Source: Bifidobacterium sp. ESL0775 | GTDB lineage: Bacteria > Actinomycetota > Actinomycetes > Actinomycetales > Bifidobacteriaceae | Assembly (NCBI RefSeq): GCF_029395475.1 | Contig: NZ_CP113917.1 | Span: 2,191,025 to 2,255,024 of the forward strand | Direction: 5' to 3' | Length of the DNA stretch: 64,000 bases | In this document: in pieces, positions 6,863 to 16,167 of the stretch | Position numbering within the stretch: position 1 is the first letter of the stretch | How the letters are laid out: every line of letters begins with the position of its first letter | Program-made: the position numbers and the translations under genes | Notes under the pieces: generated by a model | Databases searched by the model: none | What the model saw: the letters and a program-made list of their open reading frames with translations, nothing else | What the model was told of the DNA's origin: nothing

Positions 6863-8437
6863 CTACATATCGCCCCTGACTTTCGCATAGTTCTCGTAGA
6901 CTTCCGGGGTCGGAGTCCCCGTTTGGACGGCCTCGATCTTGAGCTTCCATTGCGGCGGTTCCTCTTCGCCGCTCAACACCCAAGCGGCCTGGCGCGCGGC
7001 CCCGATGGCAACATACTCGTCTTCGACCGGAATACTGACAGGCATCTCCAAAATCGCCGGCGCCAAAATCCGCACCGCCTTCGATTTAGCCCCTCCACCA
7101 ATCAGAAGGATTCTGGTGATCCCGCCATCGAACTGCTTGATGAGCTCCAAACAATCGCGAACCGAACAGAGCAATGCCTCGACGAACGCCCTCGCCACGT
7201 TTTCAGGCGTCGTGTTGGAAAGGGTCATACCCGACAAAGCGGCGTTGGCATTGGGCCGAATCGGAATGTACTCGCCATCGAAATAGGGCAAAAGCGTCAA
7301 ACCTTCCGCCCCCGGCACGCTGGAGAGCGCCAACGACGACAATTCCTCATAGCCAACCGACAACAGCTTGCAGCCAGCGTCAAGGACGCGAGAGCCGTTC
7401 AGCGTCCCGGCTTCGGGCAGATAATGCCCGGTGCACTCAGCGTATCCGGCAAGCATTCCAGTGGGATCATACACAGGTTCCGGAGCTATCGCCTCGGCGA
7501 CGGCGGAAGTTCCCAGCGAAATGCTCGCGTCACCCGCCACCATGTTCAGGCCGAATGCGGCGATCTCGTTGTCCCCGCCTCCCGGGCCGATGAGGCAACC
7601 ACCGTCGATGGCGGAGCCAGCCACCTCTGCCGATGCCTTGAACGGTGAGGCCTCCCTGGGCCCCAGCACCTTGGGCAGGATGACGTCATGCCTTCCCAGC
7701 GCCATATCGATAAAGTCATACAAATATTCATTATTCGCGGCATCGAAATATCCCGTGCCGGAAGCCTCGGAACGATCGGTGCACAGAGCGTCGAGATGCG
7801 CGTCCTCGCCGTCATCCACGGGGCCAAATCCCGCGATTCTCCAGCTGAGCCAATCGTGCGGCAAGCAGATGGCCGCGATGCGTTTGGCGTTCTCCGGCTC
7901 GTGCTCGGCCACCCAGGCAAGCTTCGGGATGGTGAAACAAGTAACGGGCGCCGACCCAATGGCATGGACCCAGCGCTGCTTGCCCCGTTTCATGATTTCG
8001 GAATCCTCAGGATTCCCGGAATCCTCGCTCGCGCCCATCGGAGTGCGCCAAGGACCTTTCGGAAGATGATTCAAGTCGTCGACGGCGCCAAAAAGCCGGA
8101 TCATCTCATCCGATTGCGGCGTGCAACGTGTGTCATCCCATAGAATGGCGTCACGGATAACCCGTCCGTTCCGGTCAAGTAGCACAAGGCCATGTTGCTG
8201 GCCGCCAACGGAAATCGCCGAGACGTCATCAAGCCCGCCGGCTTCCTTGCAAGCCTTCAAAAACGCCTGCCACCAGTATTCCGGGTCGACGCTGGTGCCA
8301 ACAGGGTGTTTCGCCTTGCCAAATCGGACAAGTTCACCGGTGGCGGCGTCAGTCACGCGCACTTTTGTCGATTGCGTCGAAGTATCGACTCCGGCGACCA
8401 GTTTCCTGCCTTGGCTGTCGGTTGAATTTCCTACCAT
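6863..8437 (-). CDS. FGGY-family carbohydrate kinase, xylulokinase-like
   Basis: 524 residues, a little longer than the usual 480-500 for xylulokinase. The N-terminal ATPase motif is AGVDTSTQSTKVRV. ILWDDTRC holds the candidate catalytic Asp pair, and GPGGGDNEIAAFG plus RILLIGGGAKSKAVR are the FGGY C-terminal signatures. It is the last gene of the minus-strand operon after the PHI gene and would phosphorylate the imported ketose or polyol. The closest match is xylulokinase, but with HPS and PHI in the operon the substrate could be another pentulose or hexulose. Confidence 0.85.
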   Translation of the reverse strand: MVGNSTDSQGRKLVAGVDTSTQSTKVRVTDAATGELVRFGKAKHPVGTSVDPEYWWQAFLKACKEAGGLDDVSAISVGGQQHGLVLLDRNGRVIRDAILWDDTRCTPQSDEMIRLFGAVDDLNHLPKGPWRTPMGASEDSGNPEDSEIMKRGKQRWVHAIGSAPVTCFTIPKLAWVAEHEPENAKRIAAICLPHDWLSWRIAGFGPVDDGEDAHLDALCTDRSEASGTGYFDAANNEYLYDFIDMALGRHDVILPKVLGPREASPFKASAEVAGSAIDGGCLIGPGGGDNEIAAFGLNMVAGDASISLGTSAVAEAIAPEPVYDPTGMLAGYAECTGHYLPEAGTLNGSRVLDAGCKLLSVGYEELSSLALSSVPGAEGLTLLPYFDGEYIPIRPNANAALSGMTLSNTTPENVARAFVEALLCSVRDCLELIKQFDGGITRILLIGGGAKSKAVRILAPAILEMPVSIPVEDEYVAIGAARQAAWVLSGEEEPPQWKLKIEAVQTGTPTPEVYENYAKVRGDM

Positions 8438-8530
8438 GCTTCCTCGATTCCTGACTACGCCATCAGTTTCTGACTACGCCATCGTTGCGGCGATTTTCGC
8501 TTCCGCCTTCCAGCAAAACCGCCAACTCAA

Positions 8531-9088
8531 TTATTCCAGATTCGCATGCCTGGCAAACATCGTTTCTGTCGTCTCCCCAAGCTGGGACATAAGGATGAGG
8601 ACCAGGGCGTCAAAAGTAAGCCAGCAAAGCTGCTCAAAAAGCGTGCCCATGGGCTGCCGCGAATCTACTGTTCCATCACGAGAATCCGGGCGCTTGGCGC
8701 TTCCGGGGATCTTCACGACGATATCGGACAATTCGCCGATGGGCGCTTGCGGCGCCATCGTAAGAGTCGCCACCTCAACTCCAAGCTGCTTGCATTTCTG
8801 CGCCATCGCCAACGAAACCGTTGTCGTGCCGGAGCCTGAACAGATTATCAGCAAATCATTTTTTTGTATAGAGGGGGTAGTTGGCTCCCCGACAAAATAC
8901 GCGATTTTCCCAAGGTGCATCAAGCGATTTGAAAACGCCTGGGCCGCAAACCCCGAACGCCCCGATCCCGCGACGAATACCCGCTTGGCGGCTACAATCG
9001 CGCGCGCCAAAGCCTTCAGGCTTTCGTCGTCTATCTGGACGTAGTACCTATTGATTTCTCCGACAATGAGTTCAAGTTCTTTGTTCAT
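8531..9088 (-). CDS. hxlB: 6-phospho-3-hexuloisomerase (SIS domain)
   Basis: 185 residues made of one SIS domain, the length of PHI enzymes. VFVAGSGRSGFAAQAFSNRLMHLG is the family signature, and the second sugar-phosphate loop is IICSGSGTTT. The C-terminal region (PMGTLFEQLCWLTFDALV) matches the conserved helix carrying the active-site Glu. PHI interconverts 3-hexulose 6-phosphate and fructose 6-phosphate. Its start lies two bases past the HPS stop, so the two are translated as a pair, as in ribulose-monophosphate pathways and archaea. A close SIS relative with another hexose phosphate substrate cannot be excluded. Confidence 0.85.
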   Translation of the reverse strand: MNKELELIVGEINRYYVQIDDESLKALARAIVAAKRVFVAGSGRSGFAAQAFSNRLMHLGKIAYFVGEPTTPSIQKNDLLIICSGSGTTTVSLAMAQKCKQLGVEVATLTMAPQAPIGELSDIVVKIPGSAKRPDSRDGTVDSRQPMGTLFEQLCWLTFDALVLILMSQLGETTETMFARHANLE

Positions 9089-9090
9089 GG

Positions 9091-9738
9091 CTAGACTGCT
9101 TTCGGCCGATTCTGGTGAATCCGGTTGGCGAGCAATTCGGCTTCCACCGCCGGATCCTGCGCGTGGGCTATGCCACCTCCGACGATGATGACATCCGCTC
9201 CAGCGTCAATATAATCGTCGACGGTATGCAGGTTGATTCCTCCGGCCACCGCTATTTTGGAAGACCGGGAAATCGACTTCATCAATTTCAGATCATCAAG
9301 CGGGGTACGGCCCTGGGCCTGCAAATCCACGCCGGTATGAACCGCGATATTGCGCACGCCTATCTGCTCCAATTGCGGGATGCGGACAGCCGCATCGGGG
9401 ACGCAAATCATGTCCACGACCACTTCGCCGCCATATTTTTCCGCGGCCTGAAGGCAACCCTTGATCGTACCCAGATCGGAAACGCCAAGCACGGTCACGT
9501 AGCGGGCTCCCGCACGAAACGCCAGTTCCGCCTCGTACTCACCCGCATCCATGATTTTGGTATCGGCGAGTATATCGATATCGTCGAATTTTTTCTTGAA
9601 GGTTTCGACCGGGTGCACCCCTTCAGCCATGACAAAAGGAGTGCCGATTTCAACGATGTCGACGTATTGATGCACTTTCGAGATGAGATCGACTCCCTGT
9701 TCGATATTCATCTCATCAAGAGCAATCTGTAATTTCAT
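9091..9738 (-). CDS. hxlA: 3-hexulose-6-phosphate synthase
   Basis: 215 residues, a TIM barrel of the orotidine-phosphate decarboxylase suprafamily. MKLQIALDEMN, VDIVEIGTPFV, ILADTKIMDAGEYE (the Asp-x-Lys-x-x-Asp metal and catalytic site), AVHTGVDLQAQG and VGGGI are diagnostic. The HTG-x-D segment fits HPS, whereas 3-keto-L-gulonate-6-phosphate decarboxylase has HRSRD there. HPS joins formaldehyde to ribulose 5-phosphate or, in reverse, releases formaldehyde and ribulose 5-phosphate from 3-hexulose 6-phosphate. Here it sits in a sugar-uptake operon, not a methylotrophy cluster. Confidence 0.87.
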   Translation of the reverse strand: MKLQIALDEMNIEQGVDLISKVHQYVDIVEIGTPFVMAEGVHPVETFKKKFDDIDILADTKIMDAGEYEAELAFRAGARYVTVLGVSDLGTIKGCLQAAEKYGGEVVVDMICVPDAAVRIPQLEQIGVRNIAVHTGVDLQAQGRTPLDDLKLMKSISRSSKIAVAGGINLHTVDDYIDAGADVIIVGGGIAHAQDPAVEAELLANRIHQNRPKAV

Positions 9739-9780
9739 AACAACATTTCTTTCTGGATTAAATGAGGCAGGGACTGATAC

Positions 9781-10437
9781 TCACGAATCCATATACTGGT
9801 TGACGTACCGCCATAAATCTCTTCCGATGATGGCTTCGCCGATTCCCACCTGCGCAATTTCCTGCAGCGATGAAAGCTTCACACCGCCATCAACCGTCCT
9901 CGGCTTTTCGATGGGAGCGATTCTCTTCAAAAGCCCGAAATCAGCGACGGTCCCCGCAGTGCCCGGATTACTCAGCATTTGCAGGACTCCATCAGCTTTG
10001 CCGACTAGCTCGGAGGCAGCAGCCGGCAAAGTCTGAGGAGCGAAACCAATCCACAGATCGACATTATTCGCATGCGCCAATTCCTGTGCCTTCTCAAATT
10101 CCGAAATCGACGCATCCAATGTAGGCGACAAATCCTCCACTTGGACAACAATCCGGCGAGGCCGATATTTCATCAGCTTCTCCACCCAGGCAAGCGGATT
10201 GCGAACCATGAGGTGGATCTCAACCTTGTCGTGTTCATTGTTCAGGTGGTCCAATATTTGCGGGGACACCGCTTTCCCTATCGGGTAGCTTTCGTCGACG
10301 ATGTCGACGTGTATCCATGCCCCACATTGGTATAGAACCGTTGCGTAGGTCAAACGTTGGCTTTCCGGCGCAGCAAGAATGCTGCCGGATAGATTCAACG
10401 GAGCGTCGGATACCAGCGACGTTATGCGATCACTCAT
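9781..10437 (-). CDS. Divergent ribulose-phosphate 3-epimerase-like protein
   Basis: About 218 residues from the Met at 10437, which has GGAGTGGAAAGAA before it; 10452 is an alternative. Metal and catalytic residues of ribulose-phosphate 3-epimerases are kept: SGSILAA, IHVDIVDE (His and Asp), IHLMV (His) and TVDGG (Asp). The usual DVMDGxFVPN loop is DIVDESYPIG, and the phosphate-binding loops are unlike the housekeeping enzyme, so the substrate may differ (allulose 6-phosphate or another ketose phosphate). It lies between the ABC ATPase gene and the HPS gene, so an epimerase feeding ribulose or xylulose 5-phosphate is likely. Confidence 0.75.
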   Translation of the reverse strand: MSDRITSLVSDAPLNLSGSILAAPESQRLTYATVLYQCGAWIHVDIVDESYPIGKAVSPQILDHLNNEHDKVEIHLMVRNPLAWVEKLMKYRPRRIVVQVEDLSPTLDASISEFEKAQELAHANNVDLWIGFAPQTLPAAASELVGKADGVLQMLSNPGTAGTVADFGLLKRIAPIEKPRTVDGGVKLSSLQEIAQVGIGEAIIGRDLWRYVNQYMDS

Positions 10438-10496
10438 TTCTTTCCACTCCATGGCCTACGCAGCCGTCCATTGGTCATAATGCCGACCATCAATCA

Positions 10497-12062
10497 TCAT
10501 GCATTATCCTCGCTTTGACTCCATGCGAGCTTCCTCAGCTGTGATTGTGACGTCTTTCCCGCGGGGAACGGGCCGGCGAGGACCTTGCCTTCGCCGAGGA
10601 CCAGAACCTCATCGGAAATGTCAAGGATCTCCTCCTCCTCGGAAGAAACCATGACGATGGTCATATCATTTTTCTGGGCTAGAGAACGGAGGATTACATG
10701 AATTTCCTCTTTGGCTCCGATATCGACACCCTTGCTCGGCTCGTCAAGCAGGAGTATATGCGGCCGCTGCGCAAGCGTGCGGGCCAGCAAAACCTTCTGC
10801 TGATTGCCTCCGGAAAGGGATTGGACCGGGTTTTCCGGCGCTCCTTTCAGCCCAAGCTGCTTCAGGATGTCTCCGGTATCCTGACGCATCGTGGACTTGT
10901 TGAGGAACCCCGACTTGGAATACCGTTTAAGCTCCGGGAGCCCGACGTTCTGGTAGCTGGACATCAGCGGGACGATACCGTCTTTTTTCCGTTCCTCAGT
11001 GAGGAACGCGATTCCACGCTGCATGGCGTCTTTGGGCACCTTGGGCGTAAACGGTTTCCCGTCGACCTCGATTGTCCCGCCCGTGGCTGGCGCGATACCC
11101 GCGATGGCGCGAAGCGTCTCGCTTTTACCAGCGCCACCCAAGCCGTAGATTCCGAGAATCTGGCCGGATTTCGCGGTGAAACTGATATCTTGCAGGATTC
11201 CTCCGTTAAGATGTTCCACCCGAAGCGTTGTCTTCCCATCACTATGCTTCTCCTGCTGGGTTTCGACGTCCAGATCCTGGGAAGCCTTCGCGTAATCGAC
11301 ACCGGCGATGGCGGTGACCACGGCGTTGCGATCAACGGTCGCGGTAGGCGCGTCAATGACAACCTCGCCGTTCATCAAGGCGACGATACGATCCGCCACC
11401 TGATAAAGTTCGTCGAGTTTGTGGTTGACGATGAGAATGCCAATGTTCTTGGTCGTCGCCAGCTGCTTCAGATAATCCATAAGGGAGGTTACCTGATCGC
11501 CCTCGAGCGAAGTCGTCGGCTCATCCAGCAGCAAGTAACGGGTGTTCTTGCTGCAGGCGATGGCGATTTCCAAAAGCTGACGGGTCGCAACCGAATACGA
11601 GCCCACCTGCTTTTCCACATCGACATCAAGACCGAAATCGCCAATCACTTTCTTGGCCTTCTCGATCATGTCCTTTTTGTCGAGCATGCGGCCGTGGTTA
11701 CGTTCCTCACGGCCAAGCCACATGTTCTGGGCGACGGTCAGATTCGGCATGAGCGACAATTCCTGATACACAGTCGAGATACCTTGCGATATCGCTTCTG
11801 AAGGATCAGAGAATGAGACTTCCTCACCATCCAATCGCAGACTTCCACCGCTTTGTCGATGGGCCCCCGAAAGAACCCTCAATAAAGTCGATTTGCCTGC
11901 GCCGTTATGGCCGACGAGACCGACAATCTCACCAGGGTGAATTGTCAGTGAAACGCCTTTGAGCACAGGCACGCCGACATAGTCTTTTTCGATGGAAATC
12001 GCCTGATAGCACTTCTTACTGTTCATATCGTTCTTCCGTGCTTCAATCGAATTCTCTGTCAT
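10497..12062 (-). CDS. Sugar ABC transporter, tandem ATP-binding protein (RbsA/XylG type)
   Basis: 521 residues with two fused ABC domains. The first has GHNGAGKST and LLLDEPTTSLE. The second has a degenerate Walker A (GLGGAGKSE), an intact signature LSGGNQQK and LLLDEPSKGVD, the usual pattern of carbohydrate-uptake class-2 ATPases. It starts 4 bp after the binding-protein stop; a second Met at 12026 with GGAAGA upstream is also possible. It powers import of a monosaccharide or polyol with the permease and binding protein next to it. Confidence 0.92.
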   Translation of the reverse strand: MTENSIEARKNDMNSKKCYQAISIEKDYVGVPVLKGVSLTIHPGEIVGLVGHNGAGKSTLLRVLSGAHRQSGGSLRLDGEEVSFSDPSEAISQGISTVYQELSLMPNLTVAQNMWLGREERNHGRMLDKKDMIEKAKKVIGDFGLDVDVEKQVGSYSVATRQLLEIAIACSKNTRYLLLDEPTTSLEGDQVTSLMDYLKQLATTKNIGILIVNHKLDELYQVADRIVALMNGEVVIDAPTATVDRNAVVTAIAGVDYAKASQDLDVETQQEKHSDGKTTLRVEHLNGGILQDISFTAKSGQILGIYGLGGAGKSETLRAIAGIAPATGGTIEVDGKPFTPKVPKDAMQRGIAFLTEERKKDGIVPLMSSYQNVGLPELKRYSKSGFLNKSTMRQDTGDILKQLGLKGAPENPVQSLSGGNQQKVLLARTLAQRPHILLLDEPSKGVDIGAKEEIHVILRSLAQKNDMTIVMVSSEEEEILDISDEVLVLGEGKVLAGPFPAGKTSQSQLRKLAWSQSEDNA

Positions 12063-12066
12063 CGTC

Positions 12067-13074
12067 TCAGCCTACTTGTCCCTGACCAGGCTTCTGACCG
12101 GAAACAAATTCCTTAAGAGGACGCAGAATATTCGGCTTGACTTTTTGACCCTTGACGTACTTGACGATCTCTCGGACCACACGACGGCCATAGTCCTCAG
12201 GTTCCTGGGCGACGCAACCCATGTACTTGCCGCTGAGCGCGATGTCCGCAGCGCAGAAGCCGTACACCTTGACGTCCTTGCCGGAAGCGTTGACCGCTTC
12301 CAACGCGCCCTGGAGGTTAGGACCGGAGGAAGCGAAGATGGCGTTCAAATTGGGGTTGCCCTGAAGCATATCAGTGGTCACATCGAGAGCATCGGTAATC
12401 TTGACGTTTCCATCGACGCGGGCCGCGACCTTGGAATTCTTATCAGAGGCGATCTTGGCCTTGAAACCTTCATCACGAGCCATAGCGGCCGCTTCGTCAG
12501 GCTCGGTGACCAAACCGATATTGAGTTTGGCGTCCTTGCCCATGTCCTTCATCATCTGCGCGGCGCTCTGTGCGCCACCAGCCTCGTTATCAGCTCCGAG
12601 ATACTGTTGCACGAACGCGCCCTGCGCCTTCATGGCCTTGGAGTCAACCATGATGTTGACGGTGAAGACAGGAATCTTCGCGTCATTGAATGTACGAACC
12701 GTCGCGGCGGCGGGCTCGGACTTCACAGGGTTGAGAGCGACCGCGCAAGGCTTGTTCTGCACCGCGGCCTCAGCCTGGGAAAGCTGCTTCGCATCGTCGT
12801 CTTCGGCGATCAGCACTTCCGCCTTCATGCCGTGGGCCTTGGCCTCGTCTTCAAAGCCATGCTTCATCGCGACGTAATACGGATTGGTCTGGTTAGGCAG
12901 CAGTACGGAGATCAGCGGGGTTCCGGATTTGCAGGATGCGGGGATCTGGAGTGCGGCACTGTCCTTCTTTGCATCCGCAACGCCACTATTGACGCCGGAG
13001 CAAGCCGTCAGGGAAAGACCGAGCACAGGGGCCAGGCAGATGGCGGCGACTTTCATCATTTTCTGTCGTTTCAT
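12067..13074 (-). CDS. Sugar-binding lipoprotein of ABC importer
   Basis: About 335 residues of the ribose-binding type (periplasmic-binding protein 1/LacI fold). The signal peptide MKRQKMMKVAAICLAPVLG ends in the lipobox SLTAC, so it should be lipid-anchored on the outer face. The start at 13074 is preferred; an upstream ATG at 13098 lacks an RBS. TNPYYVAMKHGFEDEAKAHG and NPVKSEPAAATVRTF are typical ligand-binding regions. The ligand is unknown; the operon suggests a pentose, ketose or polyol. Confidence 0.9.
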   Translation of the reverse strand: MKRQKMMKVAAICLAPVLGLSLTACSGVNSGVADAKKDSAALQIPASCKSGTPLISVLLPNQTNPYYVAMKHGFEDEAKAHGMKAEVLIAEDDDAKQLSQAEAAVQNKPCAVALNPVKSEPAAATVRTFNDAKIPVFTVNIMVDSKAMKAQGAFVQQYLGADNEAGGAQSAAQMMKDMGKDAKLNIGLVTEPDEAAAMARDEGFKAKIASDKNSKVAARVDGNVKITDALDVTTDMLQGNPNLNAIFASSGPNLQGALEAVNASGKDVKVYGFCAADIALSGKYMGCVAQEPEDYGRRVVREIVKYVKGQKVKPNILRPLKEFVSGQKPGQGQVG

Positions 13075-13136
13075 AATTTTCACTTTCTTCTTAAACATCT
13101 ATGTTTAACTACTAAATTTTTTAATAGGACGAAACT

Positions 13137-14159
13137 TTACTTTTTGGGCTCTTTACCTCCATCAGTTTCCGCGGCCTTTGTCACCAAATCAGCCGTCGCA
13201 TCAATGTGCTTTTTCTTACCAAACGAGATACGGGACTTATTGGTGTCGAACAGAACGCCAACCAGAATGATGACGCCAATCACCAACGGCTGCCAATAGC
13301 TGTCAACGCCGATAACGTTCATACCATTGGAGACCTCGGCGATGAGGAGCGAACCGATGAACGCTCCGAGGATGGTGCCGACGCCACCGAACAGGCTGAC
13401 GCCGCCGACGACGGCCGACGCGATGGAATAGAACTGTTCGTTGCCGGAGCCTGCTGTCGGGTAGCCCACCATGAGCCTGGAGGCCGTGATCACGCCAGCG
13501 AAGCCAGCGCAGATGCCCGAAACGACGTACACGAAAATAGTTGTCCGCGCGATATTGATACCGGCGAGGCGGGCAGTGTCCGCGTTGCCGCCAACGGCGT
13601 AGACGTGAACACCGGTGGCCGTATTGCTAAGCACCACACCGATGATGACCGCGGCGATAACCACCATGATGATCGGCATGGGGATGCCGAAAATGGCACC
13701 GCGTCCAAAGAACGCGAACATCGGATCCGAAACGGTGACAGACTTGGCCTGGGTCAGGATCTTAGGAATTGACGCGGAAATACCGAACGTTGCGAAGGTG
13801 ACAATGAACGGCGGCATGTGGCCATAGTGAATGACCGCACCGTTGAACAAGCCCACCAGAATACCGGTGAAGACCGCAAGAAGCGCGGCCAGCCACCACG
13901 ATATACCAGAGCGCATCGCCAACGCGGCAATCATGCCCGTCAATGCGATATTCGAACCCACGGAAAGATCGATACCGCCGGTCAGCAGCACGCAAGCTTG
14001 CCCGAGGGCCAAGAAAGTAACCACCGAGCCGTTGAGCAGCAGCACCTGAAGGTTGCTTGCCGTGCGGAACTCCGGCGAGAGGATTCCCATAAGAACTGCG
14101 ACGAGCAACACCACTATCAGCACGCCGAGCTCTTGTGGCATCTTAAATTTTGACTTCAT
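13137..14159 (-). CDS. Sugar ABC transporter permease (RbsC type)
   Basis: 340 residues, very hydrophobic with 8-10 membrane helices. GGIDLSVGSNIALTGM and GTILGAFIGSLLIAEVSNGMNVIGV are hallmarks of ribose/xylose-type permeases. The start at 14159 follows GAAGGAGTTTAC; the upstream extension has no RBS. First gene of the sugar operon, facing the SorC regulator across a 210-bp region. The C-terminal tail is short and Lys-rich. Confidence 0.92.
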   Translation of the reverse strand: MKSKFKMPQELGVLIVVLLVAVLMGILSPEFRTASNLQVLLLNGSVVTFLALGQACVLLTGGIDLSVGSNIALTGMIAALAMRSGISWWLAALLAVFTGILVGLFNGAVIHYGHMPPFIVTFATFGISASIPKILTQAKSVTVSDPMFAFFGRGAIFGIPMPIIMVVIAAVIIGVVLSNTATGVHVYAVGGNADTARLAGINIARTTIFVYVVSGICAGFAGVITASRLMVGYPTAGSGNEQFYSIASAVVGGVSLFGGVGTILGAFIGSLLIAEVSNGMNVIGVDSYWQPLVIGVIILVGVLFDTNKSRISFGKKKHIDATADLVTKAAETDGGKEPKK

Positions 14160-14250
14160 GTAAACTCCTTCGTTCATTCGCCAATATCTATGGTGTCTAG
14201 GCAATGGCCATTTTAAATGCACGCAATTGAGAATACAAGTCGTTTTTTAC

Positions 14251-14262
14251 GCTCACTTGAGC
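14251..14262. promoter_or_regulatory. Candidate SorC operator GCTCA-N2-TGAGC
   Basis: A perfect 5-bp inverted repeat with a 2-bp spacer, in an AT-rich divergent promoter region between the permease and the regulator genes. A related TGAGCG half-site occurs at 14329-14334. Position is the main argument. Confidence 0.4.
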
Positions 14263-14370
14263 AAAATTTATATAATTTCCCTTGTATTATGCGGAAAAGT
14301 ACAGTGTATTATAAAGAAAATTATCAAATGAGCGTTATGATTAATGCACTGCATAAAACAAGGGTGGAAT

Positions 14371-15315
14371 ATGAAAAAACAAGACGATAACAGACAATTG
14401 GGTGAAATAGCCAGACGTTTTTATATTCTGAACGAAAGCAAGTCGGAAATCGCCACCTCGTTGAACATTTCCCGTTTCAAAGTCGCTCGAATGCTCACGG
14501 AAGCCAGGGAAAAAGGCGTCGTCACCATCGAAATACACGACTCCGCGCCAGTCTCCCCCGCCCTGACACAAAAGCTGCAGAAATTCCTCGGCGTCGCGGA
14601 AGTCATCATCGTGCCCAGCTCACGCGACATTTCGGTCGAGCGGGATCTGCTCGGCGAAGCCGGCGGAAAATATTTGATGAGCCATATCAGACACGGATCC
14701 ATCGTAGGGTTTTCATCCGGCAGGACGCTTCTGCCCATTGCCCACCACGTTTCCGGACTTCCCAGCGCGACATACGTGCAACTGACCGGCGTGGTCGGCA
14801 ACGACCCGACCATTTCCCCCATCACCCTTCTCAGCCAGATAAGCAGCGGGTCCGATTCAACCGCAAAAGCCCTGTTCTCGCCCCTCTTTTCCGCGACCAC
14901 GACATCGGCGATGGTGGCCAGGATGGAGCCGGCCGCAGCGGAAACCCTTTCCTATTATTCCAAGCTGGACATGGCTTTTCTTTCCGTGGGCTCTTGGAAC
15001 CCACGACTCTCGCGGCTGACTTCGTTGGTGCCGATTGAGGAGGCGCAAAACCTCGATAAGATAGGCGCCGTGGCGGAATGCGGCGGAATGTTTTTTGACA
15101 AAGACGGAAATTACGTTCACTCGCCCATCAACGAACGACGAATTTCCATCAATCTCGATGAACTCAGGAATACTCCGACCGTCGTATTCGTGGCCGGAGG
15201 CAAAGAAAAAGCCAAGGCGATTCAGGCCGTGTGCAAATCCGGATTGGCGACATGCCTCATCACCACGGATGAAGTCGCCGAGATTCTTCTCAATTCGCGC
15301 ACCGATGCAGGCTGA
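14371..15315 (+). CDS. SorC/DeoR-type sugar-responsive transcriptional regulator
   Basis: 314 residues. The N-terminal HTH (EIARRFYILNESKSEIATSL, then SRFKVARMLTEAREKGVV) and the roughly 250-residue sugar-binding domain with FSSGRTL and GSWN are characteristic of the SorC family. The start at 14371 has AAGGGTGGAAT upstream. It is divergent from the sugar ABC/HPS/PHI operon, so it very probably controls it in response to a phosphorylated intermediate. The effector is not evident. Confidence 0.88.
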   Translation: MKKQDDNRQLGEIARRFYILNESKSEIATSLNISRFKVARMLTEAREKGVVTIEIHDSAPVSPALTQKLQKFLGVAEVIIVPSSRDISVERDLLGEAGGKYLMSHIRHGSIVGFSSGRTLLPIAHHVSGLPSATYVQLTGVVGNDPTISPITLLSQISSGSDSTAKALFSPLFSATTTSAMVARMEPAAAETLSYYSKLDMAFLSVGSWNPRLSRLTSLVPIEEAQNLDKIGAVAECGGMFFDKDGNYVHSPINERRISINLDELRNTPTVVFVAGGKEKAKAIQAVCKSGLATCLITTDEVAEILLNSRTDAG

Positions 15316-15327
15316 ACCCGACGTACG

Positions 15328-16008
15328 TCAGTCGAAATAGTGGCCCCAGACGACCAGCGAACGGGGGTCGACGAACGGGTCGGATTGGTTGTCGCCACTG
15401 GGTTTCGCCGCGTGACGAGGCTTGTGAGCGTTTTCTTGGGACGAGTCGCCTCCGTCCGCTTTCGTTTTCGATGCGTACGGATTGGCGGCATCGTTGGCGT
15501 AGTACGGGCGTCCAGGAAGCTCACGGGTATGGGCCTGAACGTCGTGCCGCCAGCGACGGGCCTGACGCGAGCGCTGGATCTCGGTGATGTCTCCGTCGGA
15601 ATCGGCCGCGAAAACACTGGAGCCACGCGGGCGTTCGAGACGCCTCACCTCACGCCGCAACTGGCGGTTCTCCTCCTGCAGGTCGAGGATGCGCGAGATG
15701 CCGGCAAGATTGATGCCGTCCTCCTGGCTCATCTGCTGGGCCTCGGCGAGTTTGCGCACGTCACGAAGGGAGTAGCGGCGGGCACCACCTTCCGTGCGCT
15801 GCGGGACGATAAGCCCCTGACGGTCATATTGACGAAGGGTCTGAGGATGGATGTTGGCCAGCTGCGCGGCACGGCCGACGCTGAACACCGGCAGGTCGAT
15901 ATCGAAACCGACGTCGTCGGCACCGTCCAAATCGGCGCGTTGCTCGACCAACGCGACGGCGCACAATCCATATAGCGCCTGCACTTCACGAGAAATCCGA
16001 GCCATCAT
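15328..16008 (-). CDS. hspR: MerR-family heat-shock repressor HspR
   Basis: 226 residues. LPVFSVGRAAQLANIHPQTLRQYDRQGLI, then GGARRYSLRDVRKLAEAQQMS is the MerR HTH and wing of HspR, followed by a coiled coil (LQEENRQLRREVRRLE). It is longer than the roughly 140-150 residues of Streptomyces HspR because of an 85-residue polar C-terminal tail and a 40-residue N-terminal extension. Last gene of the dnaK operon; it represses through HAIR sites and uses DnaK as co-repressor in known actinobacteria. Two adjacent Met codons (16008, 16005) follow GGAGGTGA. Confidence 0.92.
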   Translation of the reverse strand: MMARISREVQALYGLCAVALVEQRADLDGADDVGFDIDLPVFSVGRAAQLANIHPQTLRQYDRQGLIVPQRTEGGARRYSLRDVRKLAEAQQMSQEDGINLAGISRILDLQEENRQLRREVRRLERPRGSSVFAADSDGDITEIQRSRQARRWRHDVQAHTRELPGRPYYANDAANPYASKTKADGGDSSQENAHKPRHAAKPSGDNQSDPFVDPRSLVVWGHYFD

Positions 16009-16167
16009 TCACCTCCGCTCGTCATTGCCTGTCACTTCATTCATAACGTATGACGTTGATCTCTTTATCCACCAATGTCATACAAACTGCCTAGCTGACC
16101 TACAACCGGTTGATTGGTCCATCCATAATCTTTCCCGACTACAGATAGACCAATCAGACCACGCGAA

